Assembly: GCA_002007465.1 (NCBI GenBank) | Contig: LNAC01000272.1 | Coordinates: 1,948,527-2,012,526 of the forward strand | Direction of reading: 5' to 3' | From: Ailurus styani | Lineage: Eukaryota; Chordata; Mammalia; Carnivora; Ailuridae | Length of the DNA stretch: 64,000 nucleotides | In this document: in pieces, positions 11,197 to 22,789 of the stretch | How positions within the stretch are numbered: the first letter of the stretch is position 1 | Layout: each line of letters starts with the position of its first letter | Position numbers and translations under genes: made by a program | The notes under the pieces: model-generated | What the model saw: only the letters and a program-made list of their open reading frames with translations | Database searches by the model: none | What the model was told of the DNA's origin: nothing

Positions 11197-13479
11197 GAGC
11201 ACCTGGCCCGCTTCCCAGAGTGGAAAGGGGATCTACTGTTGCCTCTCAGTTTGCACCCAACAACCCACCCTCCACCCAGCCCCTGGCACTGCGAGCGGGC
11301 AGATTCTGCGGGAAGGGGAGGGGGGTGTTGACACTGGCCCCGCTCACTTCCTGCATGGTCAGCGGTAAATGAATCAGCCCTGCCCTCAATCCAGAGTCAC
11401 CTGCACTGTGTCGTGCATAAAGTTCTCAGGTGTTCCAGAACATGGTTGGCCTCTTCCATGGCTCTTGTCCTGACATGCACTTCTCCCCATGAGTCTATAT
11501 ATTCTTTTAATTTTGGTAGAAATTCTAAGAGGAGGGGGAATGAGTAGAATGTATTCTGGAGTCATCTGGAGCCAAAAGTCCAATCCCAGCCCCTTTTTGT
11601 GCTTACAGTTATATCTAGTTCTGACCCAAGAGGATCCTGCCAGAAACCACATCTTGCTCTCCTTTTATTCCTTGTGCACATCAGGGTTTAAACCGGAGCT
11701 CATCTTCCTGGCACTCATTCTCCTTTTCAGCAGCAGGTGGTGCTGTATGAACCTGAACAAAACTGTCTTCAGCCAGGCTCCCGAGAGTCTTCCAAAGGAG
11801 ACAGAACGGGAATTCTGTGGAAGGCGACTTAGTTCATTTGAATCTTTGAGACTCTATATTTATAGGATTTAGCATCATGACTGGTTCTTTGAATCAATTT
11901 TTCATTCAATACAATAGTCAAAAGATGTTTCTTAATTACAAGAGTCCCTGACGCCAAGTCCTCTGCCATTATTTCCACTTCTCCGTGCTTTCCAGGGATG
12001 CCATGCAACTGAATAATTCCAGGTGAATTCAGTAGCTCTTTGGGGTTCACAAAACATCAAGAAACGTGGTAAAACAGCCAATATGTATCCTTATTTAAAA
12101 CGCAGCCTTACCTGCAAAGTACCTTTGAAATGTGGACTTTCCCCAAATCTCTAATAAGATGAAGATGAGTAAGTAAGTGAGGCATAGACAAACCTGAATC
12201 ATCTTTAAAAATCATGTTTATAAAGAATTTTCATAATATACATAGGCTTGTACTATCATGGTAGGTTAAAAAAAAGAAAGATGCTATAAATAGAGCCTCG
12301 CAATAATCACATAACATAGAAGGAAAGGACTGGAAATAAATACACCAAAATAGTAACATTGTCAATTCAATGAATGTTTACTACACACGAAGCCCTATTC
12401 CAAGTAGTGAGATGATGGCAGCAGGCAGAGTCCTGCTCTTATGGGCTGGCAGAGTGTGTCTGTGTGATGGGGTTACGGTTTCTTATTTTCCCATTTCACC
12501 CTTCCCTGTGTGTTCCACATTTCCTACAACAAGCCTGGATAACTTTTATAATCAGACCAGAAACAAAATGCCATTTTACATGCATTTTAAGGGTCACATG
12601 AGTAAACTTAAGACAGCGTGTTGACTGTTCATTTTTTTTCCCCTTTCCATCCTCTTTCTAAAGCTCCCCGTCCAAAACAAAATTTAGAAATAGGTCGCCA
12701 AGCAAAGCCAGTTGATGGCAGGGGAATCATAGGAAGCGGTGACATTTTGCAGGGGGGGAGTCCGGATTCCCTGGAAATGGTTAATGTCATGTTCCGAAGA
12801 GGGAAGCTTTCTTGTGGGGTTTCAGGGTTGGCTGTAAGAGACTTTATCCAGAGCCAGCCAGATGAACCACAGGACCGCTCTGCTCTCTGCACACGGGGGT
12901 GCAGGCTCCTCTGGTCGGGACGTCCAGGTGTACAGGAAGTTCGTGGACGCCCTCTGCAAGCACAGAGCAGCACAAAGAGTCCTTCCCTGCATGGCTCTGC
13001 ATCCTCCAACCAAAGGTGTCTCGGACACGGCGGCCGGCGGCCGGTCCCTTCCCTCTGCCACGGAGCCCATCTCTGAACTCGGCGTCTCAGCTGGAGGCTC
13101 CGACAAGCCGCGTCGTCCCAGGCAAGTGCCAGACTCTCGGACACTTGGGTAGAGTTTTCTCTGACCTGGCGGAGGTGGGAGCGGGCTCCTGGACGGCTGG
13201 TGTGGGGAAGAACGGAAAGGTACTACCACCCACGGAAGGTGGGATCCAAGAGGCGATTTTCCATCAGACATGTAAAAAAAAAAAAAAAAATACCCCAAGT
13301 ACATGACCCTGAAAAGTTCCCAAAATAGAGGCGGTGCACAAGTTCTGTGGGCCTTCGACTTCCTGGACACAACGAGAATCCAGCCCTCATCCACACCCTG
13401 GGATTATCTTAAGGTGTAGTTCATTCTTTGCAATCCGTACAACTCTGAGCATAACAATTTCTTGAGCCGAAGTGCGCCG

Positions 13480-13640
13480 TGGGACGGAGTGAGCAGAGGG
13501 TATGAGACCAGCAGCACTAAATCTCCCTTACCCTGGGCTTGTCACCTAGTTGTTTGGACTCAGTTTCCCCCTTTGTAAGCCAAGGGGTCGACTTAACAAC
13601 CCTGATCATCGCTTTCCGCTCCACACCTCTGAACACAACC
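13480..13640 (+). repeat. MIR fragment
   Basis: It retains MIR landmarks ('gggcttgtcacctagttg', then 'actcagtttccccctttgtaa') in the plus orientation. Confidence 0.65.
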
Positions 13641-13809
13641 GATGGTTATGTTTAAAGATCTAAGGGGCTACTGTCCTCGGAGACGATCACAATGCAGAAG
13701 GTCGTTCCCGAGACTGAAATAGCTTTCCTTGGCTGCCAGGGGCGCCTGGTCACTCTTGGGCAGGATGTCCTGGGCGGAGGGATTTCTCCTCAAAGGAGTC
13801 TCTGTGGGG

Positions 13810-14060
13810 TCCCCTCGAGCGTCTGCACAGTGCGGCGCCCTTGGCGGCACACGGAACACAGCTCTTCTGTCCCCGCGCCCGAGGTGGGGCCGCCCCGGAG
13901 GGGGAGGACGCGCCGCTGAGGTCAGGGGCTAGCAGACACGTCTCCAGATGCGTCTCCCCTCGCTACCTTCAGAGACGCCGGCCGCGGGCAGCGGCTCAGG
14001 GGGAGCGTGCCCCTCGCCCTGCAGGGGCCAGTGTCCACGGTAGTCGGTCCCCCTGTGGCC
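13810..14060. promoter_or_regulatory. CpG-dense patch inside the IL16 intron
   Basis: By eye I count about 26 CpG dinucleotides in roughly 240 bases, far above the surrounding intron, with GC-rich motifs such as GGGGCCGCCCC and GACGCCGGCCGCGG. This is CpG-island-like density and could mark an intragenic promoter or enhancer, but no transcript start, TATA or exon is evident. It may also simply be GC-rich sequence. Confidence 0.35.
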
Positions 14061-14295
14061 TGAGTGCGGAATGAGGTGGGACGGCCAGGAAGCTCCTCCC
14101 GGGATGTTTCCCAACGTGACGATCCGGGCTCAGCAGCCAACACTCCAACACGGAAGGAGCCCAAGACCATCGGGGGAGCAAAGCCAGAATGAAGATGCAG
14201 AGTTCCAGGGGCGCTGTGTCCCACAAGCAATATTACTCCGGAGTCTGAAGTCCACCCCAGGGGCTGGGAGGGCCCAGTGCTTCCCAGGAGTGCTC

Positions 14296-14490
14296 TTTTT
14301 TTTTTTTTTTAAGATTTTATTTATTTATTTGACACAGAGAGATTACAAGTAGGCAGAGAGGCAGGCAGAGAGAGGAGGAAGCAGGCTCCCTGCTGAGCAG
14401 GGAGCCCGATGTGGGGCTTGATGCCAGGACCCTGAGATCATGACCTGAGCCGAACGCAGAGGCCTTAACCCACTGAGCCACCCAGGCACC
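14296..14490 (-). mobile_element. CAN-SINE, minus orientation
   Basis: A full-length SINEC copy with poly-T at the left and the GAGCCACCCAGGCACC end at the right. A 13-base direct repeat (cccaggagtgctc, 14283-14295 and 14489-14501, overlapping the SINE end) is its TSD. Confidence 0.96.
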
Positions 14491-15010
14491 CAGGAGTGCT
14501 CATTTTATGTGTCGATCCCTGACGGCCAGCCGAAGCTTCATGCCTCTGGAGTTTGCTCACTGCGTTCCACTCCATAGGAGTCTTCTCATTTTCTCTTTGG
14601 ACTGAGACCCTATAGCGGTGGCAGGCTAAGGGAAACTGCGAAGTATCGTCCAACTGTCCTCCGGGTAGAGGCTCGCTTCTGGTGGTTGGGTTGATGATGG
14701 AGCAACAGGCTTTGATCTGTAAGTCACAAGGGTGAGCATCTAGGCCCAGCAGATTGGCCCCGGGATGGTCACACGGATGCCAAGGCCACACACTCCTGAT
14801 GGGCAGAGGAAGGGTGGGAACGGAAGCTAGAAATCCTTCCCAAGTCTTCCTCCCACTGTGCTCCTCGTATAACCTCTGTCACCTTGTATTCCGACCTTTC
14901 CAAATGCCCCAACGTGTCCATTCTTGCTGGCTCTGCCCTCGTTCAGACTATTCCTCTGACACTGGAATATTGCAATGGCTAGGGATTTAGAAAGGATCTT
15001 TTAAAAGACT

Positions 15011-15192
15011 TATTTTAAAAGATTTTTTTTTATTTATTTGAGAGAGCAAGCACAAGAGGGAGAGAGGGGCCGAGGGAGAAACAGATTCCCCACTGAGAAG
15101 GGAACCCCGGTGTGGGGATCAATCCCAGGACCTTGGGATCATGACCTGAGCTGAAGGCAGATGCCTAACCAACTGAGCCACCCAGGCACCCC
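15011..15192 (-). mobile_element. CAN-SINE, older subfamily, minus orientation
   Basis: A diverged SINEC: AAAAGATTTTTTTTTATTTATTTGAGAGAG at the left and AACTGAGCCACCCAGGCACCCC at the right. The middle lacks the 'aggcagagaggcaggcagag' block seen in the younger copies, so it belongs to an older subfamily. Confidence 0.9.
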
Positions 15193-15744
15193 TTAAAGAA
15201 TATTTTGAACAAATGGTTCTGGGACAACTGGACATCCACACGTCAAAGAATGAATAGGACTGCTTTCCCACAACAGACACAAAAATTAACTCAAAATGGA
15301 TCATAGACCTTCGTACTAGCTACAACTAAAAAAAATCTTAGAAGAAAACACAGATCCTTATGACCTTGGGTTAGAAAAACACTTCTTAGATGTGATAATA
15401 AAAGCACGAGGGACAAAAGAAAATGTGGAAATGGGCTTCCTCGAAATTACAAAATATGTGCTTCAAAGGACACCATCAAGGAAGTGAAAAGACAGCCCAC
15501 AGAACTGCAGAAAATATTTGCAAGTCATGTATCTGATGAAGGTTTTGGATTGAGAATATATAAAGAGCTCTTACAAGTCAATAATACAAAGACAAATAAT
15601 CCAATTGCTTAGATGGACAAAGGATCTGAATAGATAGATCTGAATAGATCTTCCTGAAGAAGTTAGATGAGAAGCCAAGAAGCACATGAAGATAGCCAGC
15701 ATGGTTAGCCACCAAGGGAATGCAAGTCAGAGCCACAGTGAGGA
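15193..15744 (+). mobile_element. L1 ORF2 C-terminal fragment
   Basis: The plus strand shows diverged L1 ORF2 3' sequence: the 'ggttctgggacaactgg' segment, then 'aaaattaactcaaaatggat', and the 'aagtcagagccacagtgagg' end. Stops break the frame. It is interrupted at 15745 by a GC-rich block, and L1-like 3' sequence resumes near 17,150. Confidence 0.8.
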
Positions 15745-17150
15745 GGCTCTGGTTCAAGATGGCGACTCCGGGTCCTGAGTTCACCTCCCCCGACAGATAC
15801 ACGACATCTACAGCCACGTGTGGAACTATCTGCTCCACGAAACAAACAAACAAACTACAAGCTGGCGGAGAGACCCCTTTACATCAGGCAAATGAGAGGG
15901 AGAGGGGACAGCAGGAACTTCCGAGACGGCCTTATAACACCACCTCTGATGGGGCAGCCCACGATCAGGAGGGAACTCGAAGCTTGGAGCTCCACCCTGC
16001 GGAGTGAAGAGTTTGTAGCCCACATCGGGCACCCCAAATTTTAGGGCCCCGGAGAAAGGAACCCTCAAAACACTGGGCTTTGAAGACCCCTGGGGCTCAT
16101 GCCTCCTGGAAGCCTGGGGTTGCGACGATCTGGGATCTGGGGACGGGCTCCTAAGGGGCTGGTCCACACGCCCCATCCCAGGGCCCAGACGGAAGCAGCC
16201 CTTTGAAAAGTGCCCAGGCTCTACGAGAAAGAGACTCATTTGCTCATTTTAAAGCACTGGTCTCGGGGGCTGGGGCCTGCGTGGTGTCCTCTCAGTCGAC
16301 AGAACCGGTGGGTGCCCTCCTCCCGCCACCCCTCTCCCGGGATAAAGCTGATGGGGGGCATCTTTCCCTCTTCTCTCTCGTTTCTCTTTTCTTTTCCTTT
16401 TTCTTTTCTGGTGAGTGCCAGCTTCGTGCCCCCCTCTACTGGACTCCAGAGCACCAGGGTCCCCCAGAGGGAAGCTTCTACCCTTGACTGATGTGCTGGT
16501 TTTTACGCCTGGTGCTGATGACCCCATTTCTGCCCCTGCCACCCAGGGGACACTGTTTGATCCCCTGGCTCTAGAGTCCCCTGGGACTCACGGTTGGAAA
16601 GACAGTCCTTGGCATGCTACTCCCCCAGGGAAATGCACAGCTGCCAGACGGAGCCCCCGCCCCTACCCCACCTTTCTGAGGAAGTGGATTGCTTGCTAGT
16701 CCTAGAGCTTCAGGCTTCGGGACAGGCGTCAGGCTGACACACGTCTAGAGCCTCTGGAGGTGCTGTTGGGGACTGTGGGCCGGGCATGTCACCTCTGCCT
16801 CGCTACAGCGCACTGGTGTCTCCCAGGAAGGAGCCTATACACTTGTCTGAGCTACAATGTTTGCGGCTGCTTCCAGGAAACGCCTCAACATTGTCTGGCC
16901 CCAGGGGCCAGCGGGCCTTAGGCTAGTGGTCCCACAGCACTGCGTATAAGTGCATTCCTTAGAAGCCGTCACCTGGGGGTCTGGCTTCCCACGCACCTAC
17001 ATCTAGGTGCCGACTGACGTCTTCCCCTTTGGGACGCTGACTGGTTGGCAGAGTCCCACCTACTGGGAGTCATTAAAAACAAGATGGACTCCTTGGACAA
17101 CCACAAAGCTTTGAGAGACAACTGAGAGCTGGGACGCGGCTGAGGGACAC
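15745..17150 (+). mobile_element. GC-rich block interrupting an L1; possible L1 5'UTR
   Basis: This 1.4-kb GC-rich segment sits between L1 ORF2 and L1 3'UTR sequence. It opens with GGTTCAAGATGGCGACT, a start typical of some L1 5'UTRs, and holds a pyrimidine-rich run at 16361-16409 but no credible protein. It may be a 5'-end L1 fragment inserted into another L1, or a join left by a deletion. No TSD is visible. Confidence 0.4.
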
Positions 17151-17790
17151 ATGTTATAAGGTGACCCTTAAAGACATAATACTAAGTGGAAAAAGCCACT
17201 CACAAAAGACCACATATGGATGATTCCATTTTTGTGCAAAGTGCAGAATAGGCCGATCTCATAGACAAGGAAGAGATTTGCGGATGGTAAAGGATGGACG
17301 GGGACTGGGGGCGGGGTGGGTAGAAAGTGGTGCTAATGAGCGTGGGGCTTCTTTTGCTAGTAATGAAAATGTTCTAAAATCAGATAGTCACATAGGCCTT
17401 GGATGTGTCTTCTTAATTCCTGGGTATTTGCTCTTTTGCTTGTTTGCTTCTGTTGTAAATGTAATCTTTCCTTCCATTACTTTCATTGCAGTTTATACAT
17501 AAGGAAAATATAGATTTCTTTATGTTAATTTTGAAACCACACCCCTTACAGAATTCTTTTATTATTTATTCTAGAGTTGTTCTTTTTTTTTTCTTTGACA
17601 TGTCTCATGGGTTTTCCATAAGTAAAATCCTTTTATCTACAAAAAAATAATAATAAAATAAAATAAAATCGCATAGTGGTGATGGTTACACGACTTGGCA
17701 AATAGGCTAAAAACTATTTAGTAGTACACTTTAAATGGGCACATTGCACAGTGTATGAGTTGTATCTTAATAAAACCATTTTGAAAGGAA
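17151..17790 (+). mobile_element. L1 3'UTR fragment
   Basis: It continues the L1 3' end with landmarks such as 'actaagtggaaaaagccac', 'atgattccatttttgtgcaa', and a terminal 'cagtgtatgagttgtatctt' segment before A-rich sequence. Non-coding. Confidence 0.75.
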
Positions 17791-19839
17791 AATTCATTTA
17801 TTCATTCATAATGTCCCTGCCCTCGACTGCTTCTCTTGCTAGCATGATTTTGTAAACGTGCAAATGCTCCTCATGAGCCTGATTGAATCTCTGGGGCATC
17901 TGTCTCTGATGGATTCAAGATCCAATCTGAGCTTCCTCGCACGTGCCTCCTGGGATGTTACTCAGACTGACCCCACACCTCCTGTCCCAGGGAGCCAGAT
18001 CCCCTGCCCCATGGACCTTCTGCGTCCTATCCCATCTTAGAGTTGTCCATCCCTGCTCTTCTTCCTTCTTTGAGAATACCCCACCAAATGTATTCTGGAA
18101 GAATAAATTCAGGTGTCATATATCTGTAAGGTGTCGTATATCTGTCTCTGTGCAGCAGAGCTACCTCCTGAAAAATCAGGGACTCTCTGTGTTAATCAGA
18201 CCCAAGGAAAGCTTAAAAGTAGAAAGACACTGATGCTTGTGGGCGGTTGTTTTAATAACCGATAGGACCACCCTTCATTCATCTTCTTCCAACCTAGTCT
18301 TACATGTTTTTTTCACATTATAAAATTATGTTGTCTGGTCAAAAATTTATTCCCCTTACTAGTTTTGTAAGCACTCTCCTAAATTTAAAAACAACTTTGG
18401 GGAATACCACTTTTTCAAAAAAAAAAACCTGAATATTTTTCTGCCAAAACAGGGTTTATATTTCTACTAATTTAATAGAAATGACCCTCGGTCCAGTTTT
18501 TATCCTACTAGGTCCAGCGGGGTTTTCAGAAGACTTACACAAAATCATCTAGGTGAAGTACCTGGACTGATGGCCAGCAAGAACCCTAGTAATCCAACCG
18601 GTCACCAAGTAGTACCAATCTAGTTCCCAGAGATTTCTCAGTTCTGTCACATTCTTTTCACAGTCTAGAAATTTGTTGCAGGAAATAATTGGACAAAATG
18701 CACAAGGATATGTATAGAAATATGTTCATCCCATTGTCTGTAATAGAAAACGATGACAAGGCAGTATTGAGGATGTTAAGACAGGAACTCGTTACTTCTG
18801 CTAAAACCTTGATCCTTCTGCTAAAACCAAGTAAAAGCGTGGGATGGGGTGGGAGTGTATCAATGAAATAGCAAAGGAGTAAGGAATTCTCAGAAGCCAC
18901 GAAGTAAATAAAGGCTGCACCACAATATTCCTGGCAGGTAGGCAGCCCAGAAGCTGGCTGAAGCCCCGAGATCGTTTTATGAACTGGCTGGACTTGAACT
19001 TCACCTTCTATAGCTTTCTGGGATGTTGGGAGCAGACAGAATGTCCCTATTTCTTCCCAGGATGCAGGGTTCAAGAGGACACTCCTCTTGCACAGAGGGG
19101 GCCCCCAATAATTACATCCTCATTTGAAATATACACTGGAAATAAATCCCTCCCACCCTCAGGAACTGCCTGAAAATCGTCAGTCTGGAAATGGCCCTAA
19201 TGGAAGGAGGGAAAGCCTTCCTGATTTGCTGGTGATTAACAGTTACCAGATGGCCCTCACAAGACTTGGCAACCCTAATTCATACCACATGCATGTCTTG
19301 AAAAACCCCTAGACAAGAATTTAGTTCAAAATGGTTCCAGGCTGCTGGTGCCCCAGCCACCTGGCAGAAACCGACTCAAATCTTCTCTGGAGGAACAAGC
19401 TTTAACTTGGGTCACAAAGTTTCCCACCGAGAAACCGACAAGACTTAAAAGCTCTCAGAGAAGAAAAGTTAAATAATCATAAAAACAAAACACATGTTGG
19501 AATAAGGCACCATGAGAGAGAACCAGAAGGACCAATACACACCAAAATCAGGCCCACAAAGACTTCAAGCGGTGGGAAAAACAGACCCAGAAAGCAAAAT
19601 AAAAAAATAGAAGAGATGATTGAACAATTTGAGGAGAGAGGAACCATGAAAGTTTCTAAGCAGACTTGGGGAAAGTACCAAGAAATTTCAAAAATCATAA
19701 AATTATTTATATTGGAAAATAAATATGTGGGTTGAACAGTGGGTGAGAGATTACTAGGGAGGGGACAAGAGGATTGATCTGAAGAAGACGCCCAGATGGC
19801 AATCAAAGGGGAGGGAGAGTGTTAACGAGGGTTCAGAAG

Positions 19840-20690
19840 CATTAAACTGGAGCAGAAATGCCTCAATCTAACCAGCCTTCCAGAAAGAGACTCACGCACA
19901 AGTTCGTGAATGTGGTTCTTCTGGTCCCGATGAAATCATCCATCTACAGGGTCATGAAATCCAACAAATCCCAAATAAGATGAATACAAAGAAAAGTGTA
20001 CTTAGCACCTGGTTGAACTATGGAACATCAAAACATACAGAAGATCTGTAAAGCAGCCACAGAGAAGACATACGGTCTTTAAATGAGTAAGGATTTAACC
20101 CAAAGCTCCTGTCTCATTGGCAATTGTGAATAATCCATTGTGGCAAGAGAAAGCAACCATCAACATAGACTTGGAGGCCAGGCAACTTATCTTAAGGAGT
20201 GAGTGGAATGAAGGCCTTTCGGGTGGAAAACCTAAGAGAGTTTACCACCCATATACCCTCACCAACGAAATTCCTAAGGAGACAGAGGAGGAGGGAGGGC
20301 AGGAGGAGGGAGGAGGGAGGGGGAAGGGAGGAAGAAGATACTTATATTTATATTTACACATATATAAACATATATATGTAAAAATAGAGCTATATTACCT
20401 GAAAGTAATAGGATTTAAGCCAAGAACACTACTATGATGAAAATATCCAGCGGTTTTTGTACCATTCAGAAAGAGGGTACAAGTAAAAACTGATAAGTTT
20501 AACATTGAAAACCCAGATGTGCATGCCAAATTTCCTGGGGTAATCATAAAATTATAGACACAGAGTTATTAACAGAAACAGTAAAGGAGAAAAAGAATGA
20601 GAAAATATAACTACCAAAAAAAGGGGGCGGGAAGCAGATTAAAAAAAAAACAAGAAAAGTAGAAAAAATATTTAAAATGAAATAATTTTA
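19840..20690 (+). mobile_element. Decayed L1/HAL1-like sequence
   Basis: This AT-rich plus-strand sequence has the texture of the 3' part of an L1/HAL1 ORF1 (segments comparable to 'gcagccacagagaagaca', 'ggaggccaggcaact', 'tgaaaatatcc'). It is heavily diverged and contains no intact frame. A purine-rich GGAGGGA tract lies within it at 20278-20340. Confidence 0.5.
20278..20340 (+). repeat. Purine-rich GGAGGGA tract (G4-capable)
   Basis: A G/A-only stretch with at least five GGG runs separated by short A/G/C spacers, which fits a G-quadruplex or triplex-forming pattern on the plus strand. Confidence 0.8.
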
Positions 20691-20752
20691 TATGCAAGCG
20701 TGTGCATAATTTGAGAGGCTCTATGAACCAGCTAAAAGACAAGGACTGTCAG

Positions 20753-20946
20753 GGCGCCTGGGTGGCTCAGTGGGTTAAGGCCTCTGCTTTCGGCTCAGGT
20801 CATGATCTCAGGGTCCTGGGATCGAGGCCCGCATCGGGCTCTCTGCTTGGCAGGGAGCCTGCTTCCTCCTCTCTGTCTGCCTCTCTGCCTACTTGTGATC
20901 TCTCTCTCTCTCTGTCTGTCAAATAAATAAATAAAATCTTAAAAAA
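20753..20946 (+). mobile_element. CAN-SINE, plus orientation, perfect 20-bp TSD
   Basis: A full-length SINEC: GGGCGCCTGGGTGGCTCAG start with the tRNA-type A box, B-box-like GGGATCGAGGCC, TC-rich middle, AATAAATAAATAAAATCTT signal and short A tail. A perfect 20-base direct repeat flanks it at 20733-20752 and 20947-20966. The low divergence suggests a recent insertion. Confidence 0.98.
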
Positions 20947-21425
20947 TAAAAGACAAGGACTGTCAGGATAAATTTGCCTAAAAATATTTTTAAAGACACT
21001 TCATTTGACTTTTAAAGAAAAACTTAATTTTTAAGAGCAGTTTCAGGCTTAAACAAAATTGTAAGGGAGGCTCAGAGATTTCCCACACATCCTCTGCCCC
21101 CATGGAGGGCACATTCCCCACCAAGGATGAATGAACATGGACACATCATTGTCACCCAAAGTCCACAGCCTGCCTGAGGTTCCCTCTCGGTAGTGTGCAG
21201 CCTGTGGGTCTAGACAGGTGTGTAGTGGCAGGTACCCATCCCCATAACCTCATACTGAGTATATACTTCACGCCTCTGTGACCCGCCTATTTACCTCCCC
21301 ACTGGCCCCACCCTGGGCAATCACCGATCTGCTAATTGTCTCCATACATTCGCCTTTTCCAGTATGCCATGTCGGTGGAATCCCACAGTGTATAGGCTTT
21401 CTGGATCAGCTTCTTTCTCTTAGGG

Positions 21426-21606
21426 ATATGCATGTGAAGTTCCTCCATGTCTGTCGAGGGATTGGCCTGTGAAGTTCCTCCATGTCCGTTCAGGGGTTGG
21501 CATGTGAAGTTCCTCCATGTCCATTCATAGGTTGGCATGTGAAGTTCCTCCATGTCTGTTCAGGGGTTGGCATGTGAAGTTCCTCCATGTCCGTTCAGGG
21601 ATTGGC
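21426..21606. repeat. 35-bp tandem repeat, five copies
   Basis: The unit (beginning ggcatgtgaagttcctccat) recurs exactly every 35 bases; the GAAGTTCC landmark is at 21436, 21471, 21506, 21541 and 21576. Copies differ by a few substitutions. The ancestral L1 has one copy of this segment, so the array arose after insertion. Confidence 0.95.
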
Positions 21607-22132
21607 AGCTCATTTGTTTTCCTGGCTGAACAATATTCCATCATCCAGTTGCATCACAGTGTATGAATGCATCCCCTATTGGGGCCATCTTGGTTACTTC
21701 CAGATTTGGGCGATTATGAACAAAGGTGCTGCATACATCCGTGTGCAGGATTTTGTGTAGACACACATTTTTGGCCCCTTTGCATAAATGCCAGGGAGCC
21801 CAAGTTGCTGGGTCATCTGGTGAGACTCTGTTTAGTTTGCTAAGAAGCCACCAAACTGCACCATGTTGCACGCCGGCCAGCAGAGAATGAGAGTTTCTGT
21901 TATTCCACATCCTTACCAGTACGTGGTGTCTTCAAGTGCTCCTTATTGTGGCCATTCTACTATGTGCGTAGTGGTGGCTCATTGTTTTCATCTGCATTTC
22001 CTGATGCCCTGTGATAGGCGTCCTTCCATGTGCTTACTTGCCATCTGTAGATTGTCTCTGCTGGGGCATTTACACTTTGGCCCACTTTTTAATTAGGTTG
22101 ATGGTAAATTTTGGATAATAGTCCTCTATAGA

Positions 22133-22134
<2 letters not shown>

Positions 22135-22171
<37 letters not shown>

Positions 22172-22189
22172 ATACACACACACACACAA
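22135..22189. repeat. (TG)n-TATGTATA-(CA)n hairpin microsatellite
   Basis: A TG run of about 33 bases, then TATGTATA, then a CA run of about 15 bases. The two sides are self-complementary around GTATAC, so the strand can fold on itself. Confidence 0.9.
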
Positions 22190-22320
22190 CAATATATTTA
22201 TGTTGTATATTTTGAATAACAGTCCTTTATCAGATATGTTTTTGGCAAAGATTTTATCCTACTCTGTGGCTTGTCTTCTAATTCTCTTGATAACTGTCTT
22301 TCACAGAGTAGTCTTTTAAA

Positions 22321-22491
22321 AATTTTTTTAAAGATTTTATTTACATATTTGAGAGAGAGACAGAGATAGAGCCAGGGGAGGAGCAGTGGGAGAAGGACAA
22401 GCAGGCTCCATGCTGAGCACAGATCCTGATGTAGGACTTGATCTCAGGACACTGACCTCATGACCTGAGCAGAAATCAAGAGTCAGATGCT
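22321..22491 (-). mobile_element. Older CAN-SINE, minus, left part of a split copy
   Basis: A diverged SINEC in minus orientation (AAGATTTTATTTACATATTTGAGAGAG at its tail). A younger plus-strand SINE splits it at 22492-22687, and its 5' end resumes at 22702-22728 (TAACCAACCAAGCCATCCAGG). Confidence 0.9.
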
Positions 22492-22687
22492 GGGCGCCTG
22501 GGTGGCTCAGTGGGTTAAGCCTCTGCCTTCGGCTCAGGTCATGATCTCAGGGTCCTGGGATCGAGGCCCGCATCGGGCTCTCTGCTCAGCAGGGAGCCTG
22601 CTTCCTCCTCTCTCTCTGCCTGCCTCTCTGCCTACTTGTAATCTCTCTCTGTGTCATATAAATAAATAAAATCTTAAAAAAAAAAAA
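22492..22687 (+). mobile_element. CAN-SINE nested in an older, opposite-strand SINE
   Basis: A full-length young-type SINEC in plus orientation. It is bounded by a perfect 14-base TSD (aagagtcagatgct, 22478-22491 and 22688-22701) made from the older SINE it interrupts. Confidence 0.97.
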
Positions 22688-22701
22688 AAGAGTCAGATGC
22701 T

Positions 22702-22728
22702 TAACCAACCAAGCCATCCAGGTGCCCC
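22702..22728 (-). mobile_element. Older CAN-SINE, minus, right part of a split copy
   Basis: This is the 5' end of the split SINE whose other part is 22321-22491; it ends CATCCAGGTGCCCC. Confidence 0.88.
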
Positions 22729-22789
22729 AGCAGTCTTTTTAATTTTAATGAAATCCAGCGAGTCAATTATTTCTTTTATAGCTAACGCA

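Larger units (their letters stand above)
21010..22320 (-). mobile_element. L1 fragment, minus, with internal tandem array
   Basis: Read on the minus strand this is an old L1 3' region, with segments corresponding to 'gtccaaactgtgg'-type 3'UTR, 'cacaaagatgatg' and 'acacggatgtatgcagcacc'. It continues after the SINE pair, at 22729-22790. It contains the five-copy 35-bp array at 21426-21606 and a TG/CA hairpin at 22135-22189. Confidence 0.75.

Noticed and set aside
12629..13394. Two overlapping minus-strand frames of 171 and 190 codons
   Set aside because: No recognisable domain; they overlap each other and plus-strand frames, as expected in GC-rich DNA.
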